Assembly (NCBI GenBank): GCA_942490885.1
Contig: CALNYT010000002.1
Coordinates: forward strand, 1,860,001-1,924,000
DNA from: Oceanirhabdus sp942490885
GTDB lineage: Bacteria > Bacillota > Clostridia > Clostridiales > Clostridiaceae
DNA: 64,000 nt
Direction: 5' to 3'
Position numbers and translations under genes: made by a program. Under the pieces are notes generated by a model. That model had not been told where the DNA came from. It searched no databases and worked only from the letters and a program-made list of their open reading frames with translations. Shown piece by piece: positions 1 through 7,971 of the stretch (position 1 is the stretch's first letter; every line of letters starts with the position of its first letter).

Positions 1-2
1 AA

Positions 3-731
3 TTTAATAATATGATAAATAAACAAGAAGAAAAATTTGAATTAGTACAATATCTTCTTTCAAAAGATGCAATAAATAGAGGCTATGATGTTTTAGATAT
101 TGGATGTGGTGCAGGAAAGTATATATTGGAGTTTGCAAAGATAGCAAATGATGTAACAGGAATAGACATATCATCAAAAATGATATCGTATGCTGAACAA
201 AATGTAAAAAATATGAATTTAAGTAATGCAAATTTTAAAGTTATTCCTTGGCAAGATATAAATCTTGATGCGTATAGATGGAGTAAAAAATTTGATCTTG
301 TTTTTGCTTCAATGAGCCCAGCCATTAATAGTAAAGAAACTTTGACAAAAATGATAGAAGCATCAAAAAAATACTGTTTTATGAGTGGTTTTGTATATAG
401 AAGGGACAAAATAAAGGATGAACTTGTAAAAAGAATAATAGGAAAAAATGAAAATAAAATATTTCAAAAAAATATTTATTGTAGCTTCAATGCTTTATGG
501 AATATGGGTATTTACCCTGAAATAACATACAAGGATGTAGTATGGAATAAAAAAATAAGTGTGGAGCAGGCAGTAGAAATGTATACAATACTACTTCAAA
601 AAAATAATAAAGAAGATAAATCTATAAAACCAAAAATAAAATCTTATTTACAAGAGATAAGTAGTGATGGAGAAGTAGAAGAAAGTATTGAAGCAAAAAT
701 TGCATGGATGTTTTGGAAGATTAAAGAATAG
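3..731 (+). CDS. Class I SAM-dependent methyltransferase, 5' end outside window
   Basis: The Rossmann-fold methyltransferase motif I is clear (VLDIGCGAGKY, about 25 residues after the first ATG at 12), followed by motif II (VTGID). The acceptor substrate is unknown. The reading frame stays open upstream of that ATG to the window edge (Phe-Asn-Asn before Met) and no ribosome site precedes the ATG. I therefore infer that the real start lies outside the window; related enzymes usually have a short helical N-terminus before this point. The gene ends 29 bp before the FecCD-type permease on the same strand, so it is probably co-transcribed with that uptake system and may act on the imported ligand. 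That link rests on position only. Confidence 0.8.
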   Translation, partial: FNNMINKQEEKFELVQYLLSKDAINRGYDVLDIGCGAGKYILEFAKIANDVTGIDISSKMISYAEQNVKNMNLSNANFKVIPWQDINLDAYRWSKKFDLVFASMSPAINSKETLTKMIEASKKYCFMSGFVYRRDKIKDELVKRIIGKNENKIFQKNIYCSFNALWNMGIYPEITYKDVVWNKKISVEQAVEMYTILLQKNNKEDKSIKPKIKSYLQEISSDGEVEESIEAKIAWMFWKIKE

Positions 732-760
732 AAGATAATTTTGAAAGAATGTGGTGACAT

Positions 761-1846
761 ATGAAACAACAATTAAATGAAAAAGCAAACTCTGATGGGA
801 TAGGTAGTTATAAAAAATATACTAAAAAGAAGATAATAATAGCTATGTTTTTATTGTTTCTAGTTGTTATTTTATCAATTATAGCAGTTAATGTTGGATC
901 AACAAAATTAGGTATACATGAGATATTTATGTCAATTTTAGGGCGAGGAATGAGTATTTCAAGTGTTGTAATTTGGCGTATACGTCTTCCAAGAATAATA
1001 GGTGCTATTATTGCAGGAGGTGGATTATCTGTGGCTGGTTGTGTAATGCAAAATAACTTAAGAAATCCCTTAGCATCTCCATCAACACTAGGAATATCAA
1101 ATGCAGCTGTTTTTGGGGCAAATATTGCTATAGTAATATTTGGAGCGGGTAGTATTCGTAGTACAGCTGCAGATGCTGTAATAATAAACAATCCATATAT
1201 GGTAACTATATCAGCATTTGTATTTTCTGTTGTAGCAATGATGGTTATTTTATTGCTTGCAAAATCAAGAGGATTTTCATCAGAGTCAATTGTATTAGCT
1301 GGAGTTGCACTTGGTTCTCTTTTTACTGCCGGAACAACTTTAATACAATATTTTGCTGAAGATGTTCAAGTAGCAGCAGCAGTTTTTTGGACCTTTGGAG
1401 ATTTAGGACGTCTTTCATGGAAAGAAGTGATTATAATTGGAATTGTTATTAGTCTATCACTAATCTATTTTATGCTTAGAAGATGGGATTATAATGCCCT
1501 TGATAGTGGTGAAGAGTCTGCCAAAAGTCTTGGTGTAAATGTAGAAAAAGTGCGATTAGGAGGAATGCTTGTTTCTTCTATGGTTACCGCTGTAACAGTA
1601 TCATTTCTTGGGATTATTGGATTTATAGGACTGATATCGCCGCAAATAGTTAGACGTTTTATTGGCGGAGATCATCGTTTTTTAATTCCTATATCAGCAC
1701 TTATGGGATCGTTACTTCTTTTAGTTTCAGATACTTTAGCAAGAACATTAATAGCACCAGTTATATTACCAGTAGGAGCTATTACATCGTTTTTAGGAGC
1801 TCCACTTTTTCTTTATCTGTTATTGAAGGGAGATAAAAAGAAATGA
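761..1846 (+). CDS. FecCD-family ABC transporter permease
   Basis: This 361-residue integral membrane protein has a cytoplasmic N-terminus and about nine or ten hydrophobic helices. It has family landmarks of the BtuC/FecCD/FhuB group: RIRLPRIIGAIIAGGGLSVAG near residues 75-95, NPLASPSTLGIS, and a C-terminal FIGLISPQIVRR followed by DTLART. The family imports ferric siderophores, haem or cobamides together with a class II binding protein. A GTGGTGA ribosome site precedes the ATG. Its stop overlaps the start of the ATPase gene by 4 bp (ATGA), so the two are translationally coupled. The ligand cannot be read from the sequence. Confidence 0.93.
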   Translation: MKQQLNEKANSDGIGSYKKYTKKKIIIAMFLLFLVVILSIIAVNVGSTKLGIHEIFMSILGRGMSISSVVIWRIRLPRIIGAIIAGGGLSVAGCVMQNNLRNPLASPSTLGISNAAVFGANIAIVIFGAGSIRSTAADAVIINNPYMVTISAFVFSVVAMMVILLLAKSRGFSSESIVLAGVALGSLFTAGTTLIQYFAEDVQVAAAVFWTFGDLGRLSWKEVIIIGIVISLSLIYFMLRRWDYNALDSGEESAKSLGVNVEKVRLGGMLVSSMVTAVTVSFLGIIGFIGLISPQIVRRFIGGDHRFLIPISALMGSLLLLVSDTLARTLIAPVILPVGAITSFLGAPLFLYLLLKGDKKK

Positions 1847-2595
1847 TATTATCAGTTCAAGGATTGGATTTTAAGTATCCAAGCCATAAAGTTCTTAGTG
1901 ATGTATCTTTTTCCTTAGAAAAAGGTGAATGTTTAGCGGTATTAGGTACAAATGGAACAGGAAAATCTACTTTATTAAAATGTATTAACAGAATATTAAA
2001 GCCACAAAAAGGTACAGTTATTATTGATGAGCATAATGTAGAACAGACAAATCAAGCTATTTTAGCACAAAAAATTGGATATGTTTCTCAAAGTAGTCAA
2101 AGCTTTAGAACTACTGTTTTTGATACAGTACTTATTGGAAGAAAGCCTTATATAAAATGGGATGTTACTAAGAAAGATTTAGATATTGTGAATAAGGCTA
2201 TACATATGCTTGAATTAGAAGAATATTCATTAAGATATATAGATGAATTAAGCGGAGGAGAATTTCAAAAGGTTTTGATAGCAAGAGCTTTAGCACAGGA
2301 ACCAGATATTCTTATGTTTGATGAGCCTACAAGTAGTCTCGATTTGAAAAATCAACTTGAAGTAATTAATATTATTAAAGACGTAGTAAAAAGCAAAAAT
2401 ATATCAGCTATAGTTACTGTACACGATCTAAACTTAGCACTTCGCTTTGCAGACAAGTTTATACTACTTAAAGATGGTCAGATTTATGCAGCGGGTGGAA
2501 TGGAAATAATGACTTCAGAAAATATAGAGTATGTTTATTCAGTTGCTGTAACAGTGACCAAGTTTCAAAATACTCCAATTATAGTACCGTTGTAA
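1843..2595 (+). CDS. FecE/BtuD-type ABC transporter ATPase
   Basis: This 250-residue ATPase energises the permease encoded just upstream. It shows Walker A GTNGTGKST, a Q-loop (IGYVSQ), the signature LSGGEFQKVLIARAL, Walker B ILMFDEPTSSLD and the switch histidine (TVHDLNLA). Its length and motif spacing fit the iron-chelate/cobalamin importer ATPases. The start ATG lies inside the end of the permease gene. The lipoprotein gene begins 67 bp after its stop, completing a permease-ATPase-binding protein operon. Confidence 0.94.
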   Translation: MILSVQGLDFKYPSHKVLSDVSFSLEKGECLAVLGTNGTGKSTLLKCINRILKPQKGTVIIDEHNVEQTNQAILAQKIGYVSQSSQSFRTTVFDTVLIGRKPYIKWDVTKKDLDIVNKAIHMLELEEYSLRYIDELSGGEFQKVLIARALAQEPDILMFDEPTSSLDLKNQLEVINIIKDVVKSKNISAIVTVHDLNLALRFADKFILLKDGQIYAAGGMEIMTSENIEYVYSVAVTVTKFQNTPIIVPL

Positions 2596-2662
2596 TGATA
2601 GTTTAATTAGAATATTAATGTTTGGATTATAGAATATAAATGTTAAAGAGGAGTGATTAGTT

Positions 2663-3769
2663 ATGATTAAAAAAAATATGAGTTTATTAGTTATTTGTTT
2701 ATTGGTGATATTTGGTTTTGGTGGATGCAATTCCAAAAATGAACCTATTATAGATTCAAATTCGAAAAATATTTCTATAACTGATATGATAGGTAGAAAT
2801 GTTTCATTAAATAACGTAGCAAAGAGAGTAGTAGCAATTGGACCAGGTGCTCTTAGACTTTATTGTTATGTAGGTAGTGTAGAAAAAGTAGTTGGAATAG
2901 AACAAATTGAAAACAATAATCCTACTGGGAGACCTTATATCCTTGCGAATCCATCATTATCTGATCTTCAAGTTATAGGACCTGGAGGACCCAATAATTC
3001 TCCTGATGCAGAAAAAATATTAGCAGTTAAGCCAGATGTTATTTTTACTACCTATGGAACTGACAAATCTACTGCAGATGAGTTGCAAGCAAAGACTGGA
3101 ATTCCAGTAGTAGTGATAAGTTATGGGAAAGTTTCTACTTTTGATCCTAATGTATATGAATCTATAAAAATCATTGGGGAAATTACTGGAGATCAAGAAA
3201 GGGCTAAAGAAGTAGTGGAATTTATGAAAATCTGTGAAAATGATTTGAATGATAGAACAAAAGATATTACAGATAGTCAAAAATTAAGTACATATGTAGG
3301 AGCTTTAAGTGCCAAAGGTTCTCATGGTATTGAAAGCACCCAAGGAAATTACTCTTTATTTAATGCTGTTAATGCAAAAAATGTAGTTGATGAAACAGGT
3401 AAATCAGGGTCAATTATGATAGATAAAGAAAAACTAATTCAATGGAATCCAAATAAAATTTTCATTGATTTTGGCGGACTTAACATAGTGAAAGAGGATT
3501 ATAAGAAAAATCCTGAGTTTTATAATACACTATCTGCAGTTAAAAATAACGAAATATATTCTCTCTTACCATATAATTATTATACTACAAACATTGATAC
3601 TGCAATAGCTGATGCCTATTATATAGGTAAGGTTCTATTTCCAGAGAAATTTTTAGATATTGATCCAGAGAAAAAGGCGGATGAAATTTATAAATTTTTA
3701 CTTGGAAAGGAATTATATGAGCAAATGAGCAAGGATTTCGGTGAATTTCAAAAAATCATATTAGAATAG
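2663..3769 (+). CDS. Substrate-binding lipoprotein of an iron-chelate/cobamide ABC importer
   Basis: This 368-residue protein has a signal peptide ending in a lipobox-like FGGC at about residue 21, so it should be a membrane-anchored lipoprotein facing outward. The mature part has the class II binding-protein pattern: ITDMIGRNVSL, then KRVVAIG, and later PDVIFTTYG and PVVVISYG. This is the FecB/BtuF fold. It captures the ligand for the permease/ATPase pair upstream. An AGAGGAGTGATTAG ribosome site precedes the ATG. Ferric chelates and cobamides are both possible ligands; nothing in the sequence decides between them. Confidence 0.9.
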   Translation: MIKKNMSLLVICLLVIFGFGGCNSKNEPIIDSNSKNISITDMIGRNVSLNNVAKRVVAIGPGALRLYCYVGSVEKVVGIEQIENNNPTGRPYILANPSLSDLQVIGPGGPNNSPDAEKILAVKPDVIFTTYGTDKSTADELQAKTGIPVVVISYGKVSTFDPNVYESIKIIGEITGDQERAKEVVEFMKICENDLNDRTKDITDSQKLSTYVGALSAKGSHGIESTQGNYSLFNAVNAKNVVDETGKSGSIMIDKEKLIQWNPNKIFIDFGGLNIVKEDYKKNPEFYNTLSAVKNNEIYSLLPYNYYTTNIDTAIADAYYIGKVLFPEKFLDIDPEKKADEIYKFLLGKELYEQMSKDFGEFQKIILE

Positions 3770-3791
3770 AAACTCTTTTCAATTCATTACG

Positions 3792-3990
3792 ATAAAGATT
3801 ATTGAGATAAAAGCAATTATGGAAGTTAAAATTATGGCAAATGTATCATCTATATTATCAGAAATTAAAAGGGTATCATTATATCAACAAGAACAAATTC
3901 TATTTCATTTAGATGAACATCTTGTTTTAGGTTCACAAGTTACATAAGTGACTAAAGAGTAAAGTGGAAAGGCACAAACTGTGTAATTTT
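3792..3990 (+). pseudogene. Decayed transposase N-terminal fragment (possibly IS1595-type)
   Basis: An open stretch ending at 3947 reads LSEIKRVSLYQQEQ, then LDEHLVLGSQVT, a stop, and then VTKE in the same frame. From memory this resembles the N-terminus of clostridial IS1595-like transposases, which continue into a zinc-ribbon segment. Here the frame breaks at two stops and nothing recognisable follows. Only the 42-codon piece from the ATG at 3819 is open, and it has no ribosome site. I treat it as a relic, not a gene. The family assignment is from memory and uncertain. Confidence 0.45.
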
Positions 3991-4138
3991 ATTAGGTTGA
4001 TTTATCAATATTGATTTAAAACAGATTCTTGTATTTAAATTTATTTCTTCAGTATTGAAAGAATACATATTTATCCCTGCATTTAAAACTCTTGATTTTA
4101 TTTGCAAAATCATATAATTTAATAACAATATTAAGAGA

Positions 4139-4178
4139 GCTGCTCAAAATAAATTTCCTATTTTGAGACAGCCCTTTT
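4139..4178 (+). terminator. Imperfect inverted repeat with T-run, possible terminator or IS end
   Basis: The arms GCTGCTCAAAATA and TATTTTGAGACAGC can pair around a 7-nt loop and are followed by CCTTTTTG. It lies between the uptake operon (+) and the MinD-type genes (-). It could end the leading operon. Clostridial IS ends often read GGCTGTCTCAAAATA, so it may also be an IS relic. Apart from this and the transposase fragment, nothing is seen between 3770 and 4278. Confidence 0.4.
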
Positions 4179-4278
4179 TGAAATCTTACTTTCTCACAAC
4201 CTGTCAGGAAGGCAAGTGAGAAAAATATATTTGATAACACAAAAGAATATGTTTCACTCTTGATATAATAAAAATTCT

Positions 4279-5133
4279 TTATAAATTTTGAATGAATTCT
4301 GTGAACCCAATTTCTTCAAAAAACTTTTTATCATGAATTGAAGGAATTTCTTTATTAGATACTGCTTCAACAACGTTCTTATTAAATGGTATTTTTAATG
4401 AAATATTCAAATTTTCATTATCGCAATAATTCTCAAGTGCTTCTATACCTTCCTTTGAAAGATCACATTTATTAATTACTACTTCAACATCTAAACTGAA
4501 TTTTTTTACAAGCGCATGTACTTTCTCTAAATCATGAAGTCCAGATAATGTAGGTTCTATTACTATTATCACTTTAGAGGCACCAGTAATAGAGGCTATA
4601 ACATTACAAGCAATTCCAGGAGAGCCATCAATAATAATATTCTTCATACCATTATTTTCAGCTATCATTTTTGCCCTTTTTCTAACTTCTGAAACCAATT
4701 TACCTGATGTTTCTTCACCAGGTATTAGTCTTGCATGAACCATTTCGCCATACTTTGATTCAGAAGTGAATATTTTGCCGACTACAGAATCCTTCATCTC
4801 TATTGCATTAACTGGACATACATATTCACAAACGCCACAGCCTTCACATTTGCTAGAACTAACTTTAATTTCTTGTGTAATAGCATTAAATTTACATTTT
4901 GAATGACACAAACCACATTTTATACATTTGTCTTCATTAATTACGGCTCGTTTTAATCCTACAAAATTTTCTGAGATTTTAATAGAATTTCCAAATAAAA
5001 TATTCAAATCAGGTGCATCTACATCACAATCCGCAATAACTAAATCCTCAATGAATGGTACTAAAGAAGCTACAAGCGTAGTTTTTCCTGTCCCGCCTTT
5101 TCCTGATATTACAACTATTTCGTTAATATTCAT
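4279..5133 (-). CDS. MinD-superfamily P-loop ATPase with inserted 2[4Fe-4S] ferredoxin domain (second of pair)
   Basis: This is a 284-residue cytosolic protein. A deviant Walker A motif (GKGGTGKTT) lies at the N-terminus, followed by DCDVDAPDLN. At about residues 60-105 two ferredoxin-type cysteine clusters (CIKCGLCHSKC and CEGCGVCEYVCP) interrupt the fold, the hallmark of COG1149. The later IIIDGSPGIACNV is the switch region. Such ATPases are thought to load or transfer Fe-S clusters or metal cofactors; the client is unknown. I chose the ATG at 5133 over an upstream one because AAGGAAGG lies just before it. It starts 22 bp after the paralogous gene ends, in one operon with that gene and the NifX-like gene. 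Confidence 0.9.
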   Translation of the reverse strand: MNINEIVVISGKGGTGKTTLVASLVPFIEDLVIADCDVDAPDLNILFGNSIKISENFVGLKRAVINEDKCIKCGLCHSKCKFNAITQEIKVSSSKCEGCGVCEYVCPVNAIEMKDSVVGKIFTSESKYGEMVHARLIPGEETSGKLVSEVRKRAKMIAENNGMKNIIIDGSPGIACNVIASITGASKVIIVIEPTLSGLHDLEKVHALVKKFSLDVEVVINKCDLSKEGIEALENYCDNENLNISLKIPFNKNVVEAVSNKEIPSIHDKKFFEEIGFTEFIQNL

Positions 5134-5155
5134 AAATTTTCCTTCCTTATAAAAA

Positions 5156-5989
5156 CTAAGTAAGTGCACCAATTGATCTTAAGATATTTTCAAATTTTAC
5201 TTTATAAGAATCTAACTCTATACTCATAATTTTCCCCGTTGCATAATATTTTGCTACTTCAACATCAAAAGGAATAGCCTCTAAAATTTCAATGTTTTCT
5301 TCTGCGCAATAATCATAGATTTCATTATTTCCAAGACCTGCTTTATTTACTACTACACCAAATGGGATTTTCATATTTCTCAGCATTTCAACCACCATTT
5401 TCATGTCACTTACACCAAAGGGAGTTGGTTCTGATACGATAATGCAATAATCTGAATCTTCCACGGCTTCTACAGTAGCGCATGATGTCCCAGGAGGGGA
5501 ATCAATAATAACAAATTCTTCATTTATAACTGCTTCTTTTAAGTCAGAAATAATTTTAACTCCAGATACTTCTCCAACATTTAGATCACCATATTTCATA
5601 TAGGTATTATAAAGTGATTTTCCTGAAAATATATTTCCAATCTCTCTTTTTTCATAAGTGATTGCTGAAGGTTTGCAAACTATTTCGCAGCCGCCACAAT
5701 CATGACAAATTTCTTTGAAAACCAAAACATTTTTTTTGGCTGGAAGAATTGCATTATATCTGCAAAATTCTCCGCATTCTCCGCATAACGTGCATTTACT
5801 TTCATCAACAACGGGGTAATTTTTCTTTACTACTTGGATATCTTCAATTTTGGGCTTTAAAAATATATGACTGTTTGGCTCTTCAACATCAGCATCAATT
5901 AAAACGCCCTTTTGTAAAACAACAGCTAAATTAGTTGCAACTGTTGTTTTACCAGTTCCACCTTTTCCACTTAAAACTGAAATTTTCAT
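5156..5989 (-). CDS. MinD-superfamily P-loop ATPase with inserted 2[4Fe-4S] ferredoxin domain (first of pair)
   Basis: This 277-residue paralogue of the next gene has GKGGTGKTTVATNLA at the N-terminus, DADVEEPNSH, and two cysteine clusters (CTLCGECGEFC and CHDCGGCEIVC) around residues 60-105. IIDSPPGTSCAT is the switch motif. Pairs of these ATPases next to NifX/NifB-like proteins are common in anaerobes and probably work as a heterodimer in Fe-S or metal-cofactor handling; that is inference. The gene lies 18 bp after the NifX-like gene and ahead of its paralogue, forming a three-gene operon. The ATG follows GGAGAGAATAAA. Confidence 0.9.
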   Translation of the reverse strand: MKISVLSGKGGTGKTTVATNLAVVLQKGVLIDADVEEPNSHIFLKPKIEDIQVVKKNYPVVDESKCTLCGECGEFCRYNAILPAKKNVLVFKEICHDCGGCEIVCKPSAITYEKREIGNIFSGKSLYNTYMKYGDLNVGEVSGVKIISDLKEAVINEEFVIIDSPPGTSCATVEAVEDSDYCIIVSEPTPFGVSDMKMVVEMLRNMKIPFGVVVNKAGLGNNEIYDYCAEENIEILEAIPFDVEVAKYYATGKIMSIELDSYKVKFENILRSIGALT

Positions 5990-6007
5990 TTTATTCTCTC
6001 CAAATCT

Positions 6008-6382
6008 TTAAGCTTTTCTTAATCCATGATGACCTTCAGCTGAATTAGTAATAAACTTATCTAATTTTCCATTTTCATAATTTTCTATGGCATCTTTTAC
6101 AGTTTTACTATTTCCAAAAGCATATGCGTCTATATTGAATGCTTTTATAGCATCCATAGCTTTTGGGCCAAGTTCTGGTGCAAGAACAATTTCTACTTTA
6201 TTTTTGTCAAGCAATCTTACTGCAGTTCCACCTGCTCCGCTAGCTTCATTTTTAGCTGTATTCTCAATAGTTATTACTTCTTTAGTTTCTGTATCAAAAA
6301 TCACATAATTATTAGCTCTACCAAATCTATCAGCTACTTCAGATTCAAGTCCATTATTTTTTGCGCATATTGCAATTTTCAT
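6008..6382 (-). CDS. NifX/NifB-type dinitrogenase cofactor-binding-like protein
   Basis: This 124-residue single-domain protein of the COG1433 fold (NifX, NafY, C-terminal NifB) starts MKIAICAKNNGLESEVADRFGRA. It has the family's VADRFGRA and a GAGGTAVRLL segment. In nitrogen fixers the fold carries Fe-S/FeMo-cofactor precursors, but no nif structural genes are present, so a general role in metal-cluster handling is the most one can say. AAGGAGATGTTTAA precedes the ATG. It is the first gene of the operon that continues into the two MinD-type ATPases. A decayed transposase lies immediately upstream. Confidence 0.88.
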   Translation of the reverse strand: MKIAICAKNNGLESEVADRFGRANNYVIFDTETKEVITIENTAKNEASGAGGTAVRLLDKNKVEIVLAPELGPKAMDAIKAFNIDAYAFGNSKTVKDAIENYENGKLDKFITNSAEGHHGLRKA

Positions 6383-6510
6383 TTAAACATCTCCTTATAT
6401 CATTTGAACTCTCACGGAAAATCTTATAGTTGCCATGAGTACTCACTTTATTAATTTTATTTTTATTATTTCCCCAACCTTTTTGCATAAAACAATTGAT
6501 AAGATTATAA

Positions 6511-6750
6511 AATTTTGTGGTCATACTCTCTATACCTTATTTGTCTACAACAAAATATAAAGTAGATTTACCTATTTATCTACCATTTGTAGAAGCGTGC
6601 AGACACGATAGTGTCATTGGAATAGTTGCATTAGCTGAATTTAGAGAACTGTTGCCGCAGTTCAAAATAGCAAATTATACTATTAACTCAGCTAATGGTA
6701 ACTATCCTACATATGATTCACATTCTAAAAGGAAGATTAATACATTTAAT
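6511..6750 (+). pseudogene. Transposase C-terminal-half remnant with frameshift
   Basis: Two frames together give GHTLYTL, then (after a one-step frameshift near 6555) YKVDLPIYLPFVEACRHDSV, EFRELLPQFKI and DSHSKRK. The pattern of GHTLY, a short gap, DLP, RHDSV, EFRELLP and NYPTY is that of the catalytic half of clostridial DDE transposases. It is cut at both ends and has no start or terminal repeats. It sits between the two NifX-like genes and probably marks an old insertion that separated them. Upstream, 6383-6510 holds only the NifX ribosome site and no clear signal. Confidence 0.65.
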
Positions 6751-7415
6751 TAATGAACACAAGGTACTCCACTTGAATATAAATCACCACTTAAATATTC
6801 ATTTAAATTATCTTCAATTTTTCCTCTTGCCCCTAGAATTACTTCGACATCTTGAGCCTTAAATAAATCAATAGCTCTTTGGCCCATTCCACCAGTAATA
6901 ATTACAGAAGTATTTTGTTCACCTAAAAATTTTGGTAATAATCCTGGTTGATGAGGTGGAGCGTCTAAGTATTCTGTATCAATGATTTCTTTGTTTTTTA
7001 CTGTAAAGATGGCAAATTGCTTACAGTGACCAAAATGCTCTTCTACAGTTTCTTTATCATTTGTTGGAAATACTATTCTTATTTCTTCATTTAAATTAAT
7101 ACTCATATTATGCTCTCCTTTAAATTTAATATTTTTATTTGCATTTTTTACAACTATACTTTTGGAGTGTAAAAATGCATCTAATATTTTTTTTCTTCCT
7201 GACTGAAGTAATCTTTGAAGAGTACCTCTTGAAACTCCCATTTCTTCACTAGCTTGAATTTGACTTTTATTATCATAATCACATAGTCTAATAGCTTCAA
7301 ACTCATCCAGTTCAATTACTACTTTATTAAGTTCAGAAAAATGTTCTCCAAAAGGAATAAAAAGTTTCTCATTACTTAGACGTCTACAGAATCTTCTTTT
7401 TTTACATCTTGGCAT
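6750..7415 (-). CDS. DUF134 HTH domain fused to a NifX-like domain
   Basis: This 221-residue protein joins two families. Residues 1-100 are a DUF134 (COG1342) DNA-binding domain: MPRCKKRRFCRRL, ELDEFEAIRLCD and the HTH MGVSRGTLQRLLQSGRKKI. Residues 108-221 are a COG1433 NifX-like domain with EEHFGHCKQFAIF and ITGGMGQRAIDLF. The domain order suggests a transcription factor that senses a metal cluster or cofactor through its C-terminal part; this is inference. I chose the ATG at 7415 because GGAGG lies 7 nt ahead of it, whereas a longer frame upstream has none. A strong promoter and a palindrome precede it, consistent with autoregulation. Confidence 0.88.
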   Translation of the reverse strand: MPRCKKRRFCRRLSNEKLFIPFGEHFSELNKVVIELDEFEAIRLCDYDNKSQIQASEEMGVSRGTLQRLLQSGRKKILDAFLHSKSIVVKNANKNIKFKGEHNMSINLNEEIRIVFPTNDKETVEEHFGHCKQFAIFTVKNKEIIDTEYLDAPPHQPGLLPKFLGEQNTSVIITGGMGQRAIDLFKAQDVEVILGARGKIEDNLNEYLSGDLYSSGVPCVH

Positions 7416-7435
7416 ATTTAATCCTCCAACTAAAG

Positions 7436-7483
7436 TGTGCATATGCACAAATTAATCATAATCCTAATTTTTATATTTGTCAA
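7436..7483 (-). promoter_or_regulatory. SigA-type promoter with perfect 14-bp palindrome, upstream of DUF134-NifX gene
   Basis: Read on the minus strand: TTGACA (7483-7478), a 17-bp spacer, then TATGAT (7460-7455). TGTGCATATGCACA (7449-7436), a perfect palindrome, covers the expected transcription start. The ribosome site and ATG follow within 35 bp. The placement fits a repressor operator. Confidence 0.6.
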
Positions 7484-7506
7484 TAAAAGTTTTCCATTTT
7501 CTGTTT

Positions 7507-7568
7507 TTGGCATTTGACAATAATTAAAACAAAGCTTATAGTTATAATTGGCATATGACAATTAAATT
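7507..7568 (+). promoter_or_regulatory. Direct repeat pair containing a promoter-like element
   Basis: TTGGCATTTGACAATAATT (7507-7525) recurs as TTGGCATATGACAATTAAA (7548-7566), 41 bp apart. The first copy contains TTGACA, with TATAGT 17 bp downstream. The pair may be a regulator-binding region shared by the divergent DUF134-NifX and DUF5320 genes. The spacing, close to four helical turns, would put both copies on one face of the helix. Confidence 0.4.
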
Positions 7569-7652
7569 ATATGAGATTTTGATGAAGACACAGTTATCTA
7601 ATATAAAGGATAAGTGTTAGTATTGACTCTATAAATAATCTATGCATAATTA

Positions 7653-7706
7653 TTGACATATACCCAAAACGGAGTATATTAAAAGTAATAGGGTATATGC
7701 CCAAAA
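7653..7706 (+). promoter_or_regulatory. Promoter with flanking inverted repeat, upstream of DUF5320 gene
   Basis: TTGACA (7653-7658), a 16-bp spacer, then TATATT (7675-7680). The inverted repeat CATATACCC (7657-7665) and GGGTATATG (7691-7699) brackets the -10 region. A direct repeat also overlaps it: TATACCCAAAA (7659-7669) and TATGCCCAAAA (7696-7706). This looks like an operator for a dimeric regulator; the nearby DUF134 proteins are candidates. Confidence 0.55.
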
Positions 7707-7725
7707 TGTAGAGGAGGTTATTAGT

Positions 7726-7971
7726 ATGCCACAAAGAGATGGAACAGGTCCAGCAAGAGGAAGAGGAATGGGATTATGTAATGTAAATAAAGCTACAGGT
7801 GATAGTGGAGGCTTGGGTTTTAGAAGAAAGTTTGGTTGTAGAAGAGGATTTGGTAGAAATACTGATAACACTGAAGAGAAAAAGGATTTACTTATGGAAC
7901 AAAAGGTTATTCTTGAAAATAGGCTGGATTTACTAAATAAAGAATTGGATAGAGTGGAAAATGATAAGTAA
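7726..7971 (+). CDS. DUF5320-type small Gly/Arg-rich protein
   Basis: This 81-residue protein starts MPQRDGTGPARGRGMGLCN, the N-terminal signature of DUF5320 proteins, which occur beside NifX-like and DUF134 genes in anaerobes. Residues 25-50 are Gly/Arg-rich, and residues 55-80 form a likely coiled coil (LLMEQKVILENRLDLLNKEL). Its function is unknown. AGAGGAGG lies at a good distance from the ATG. It is the first gene of the plus-strand arm of the metal/Fe-S locus and is followed by a hairpin. Confidence 0.85.
   Translation: MPQRDGTGPARGRGMGLCNVNKATGDSGGLGFRRKFGCRRGFGRNTDNTEEKKDLLMEQKVILENRLDLLNKELDRVENDK

Noticed and set aside
4049..4240. 63-codon minus-strand open frame
   Set aside because: It runs through an inverted repeat, has no ribosome site and matches no family I recognise.
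6517..6753. 78-codon open frame as a gene
   Set aside because: It has no ribosome site. Its content continues a transposase frame lying just upstream in another phase, so it is a pseudogene piece.
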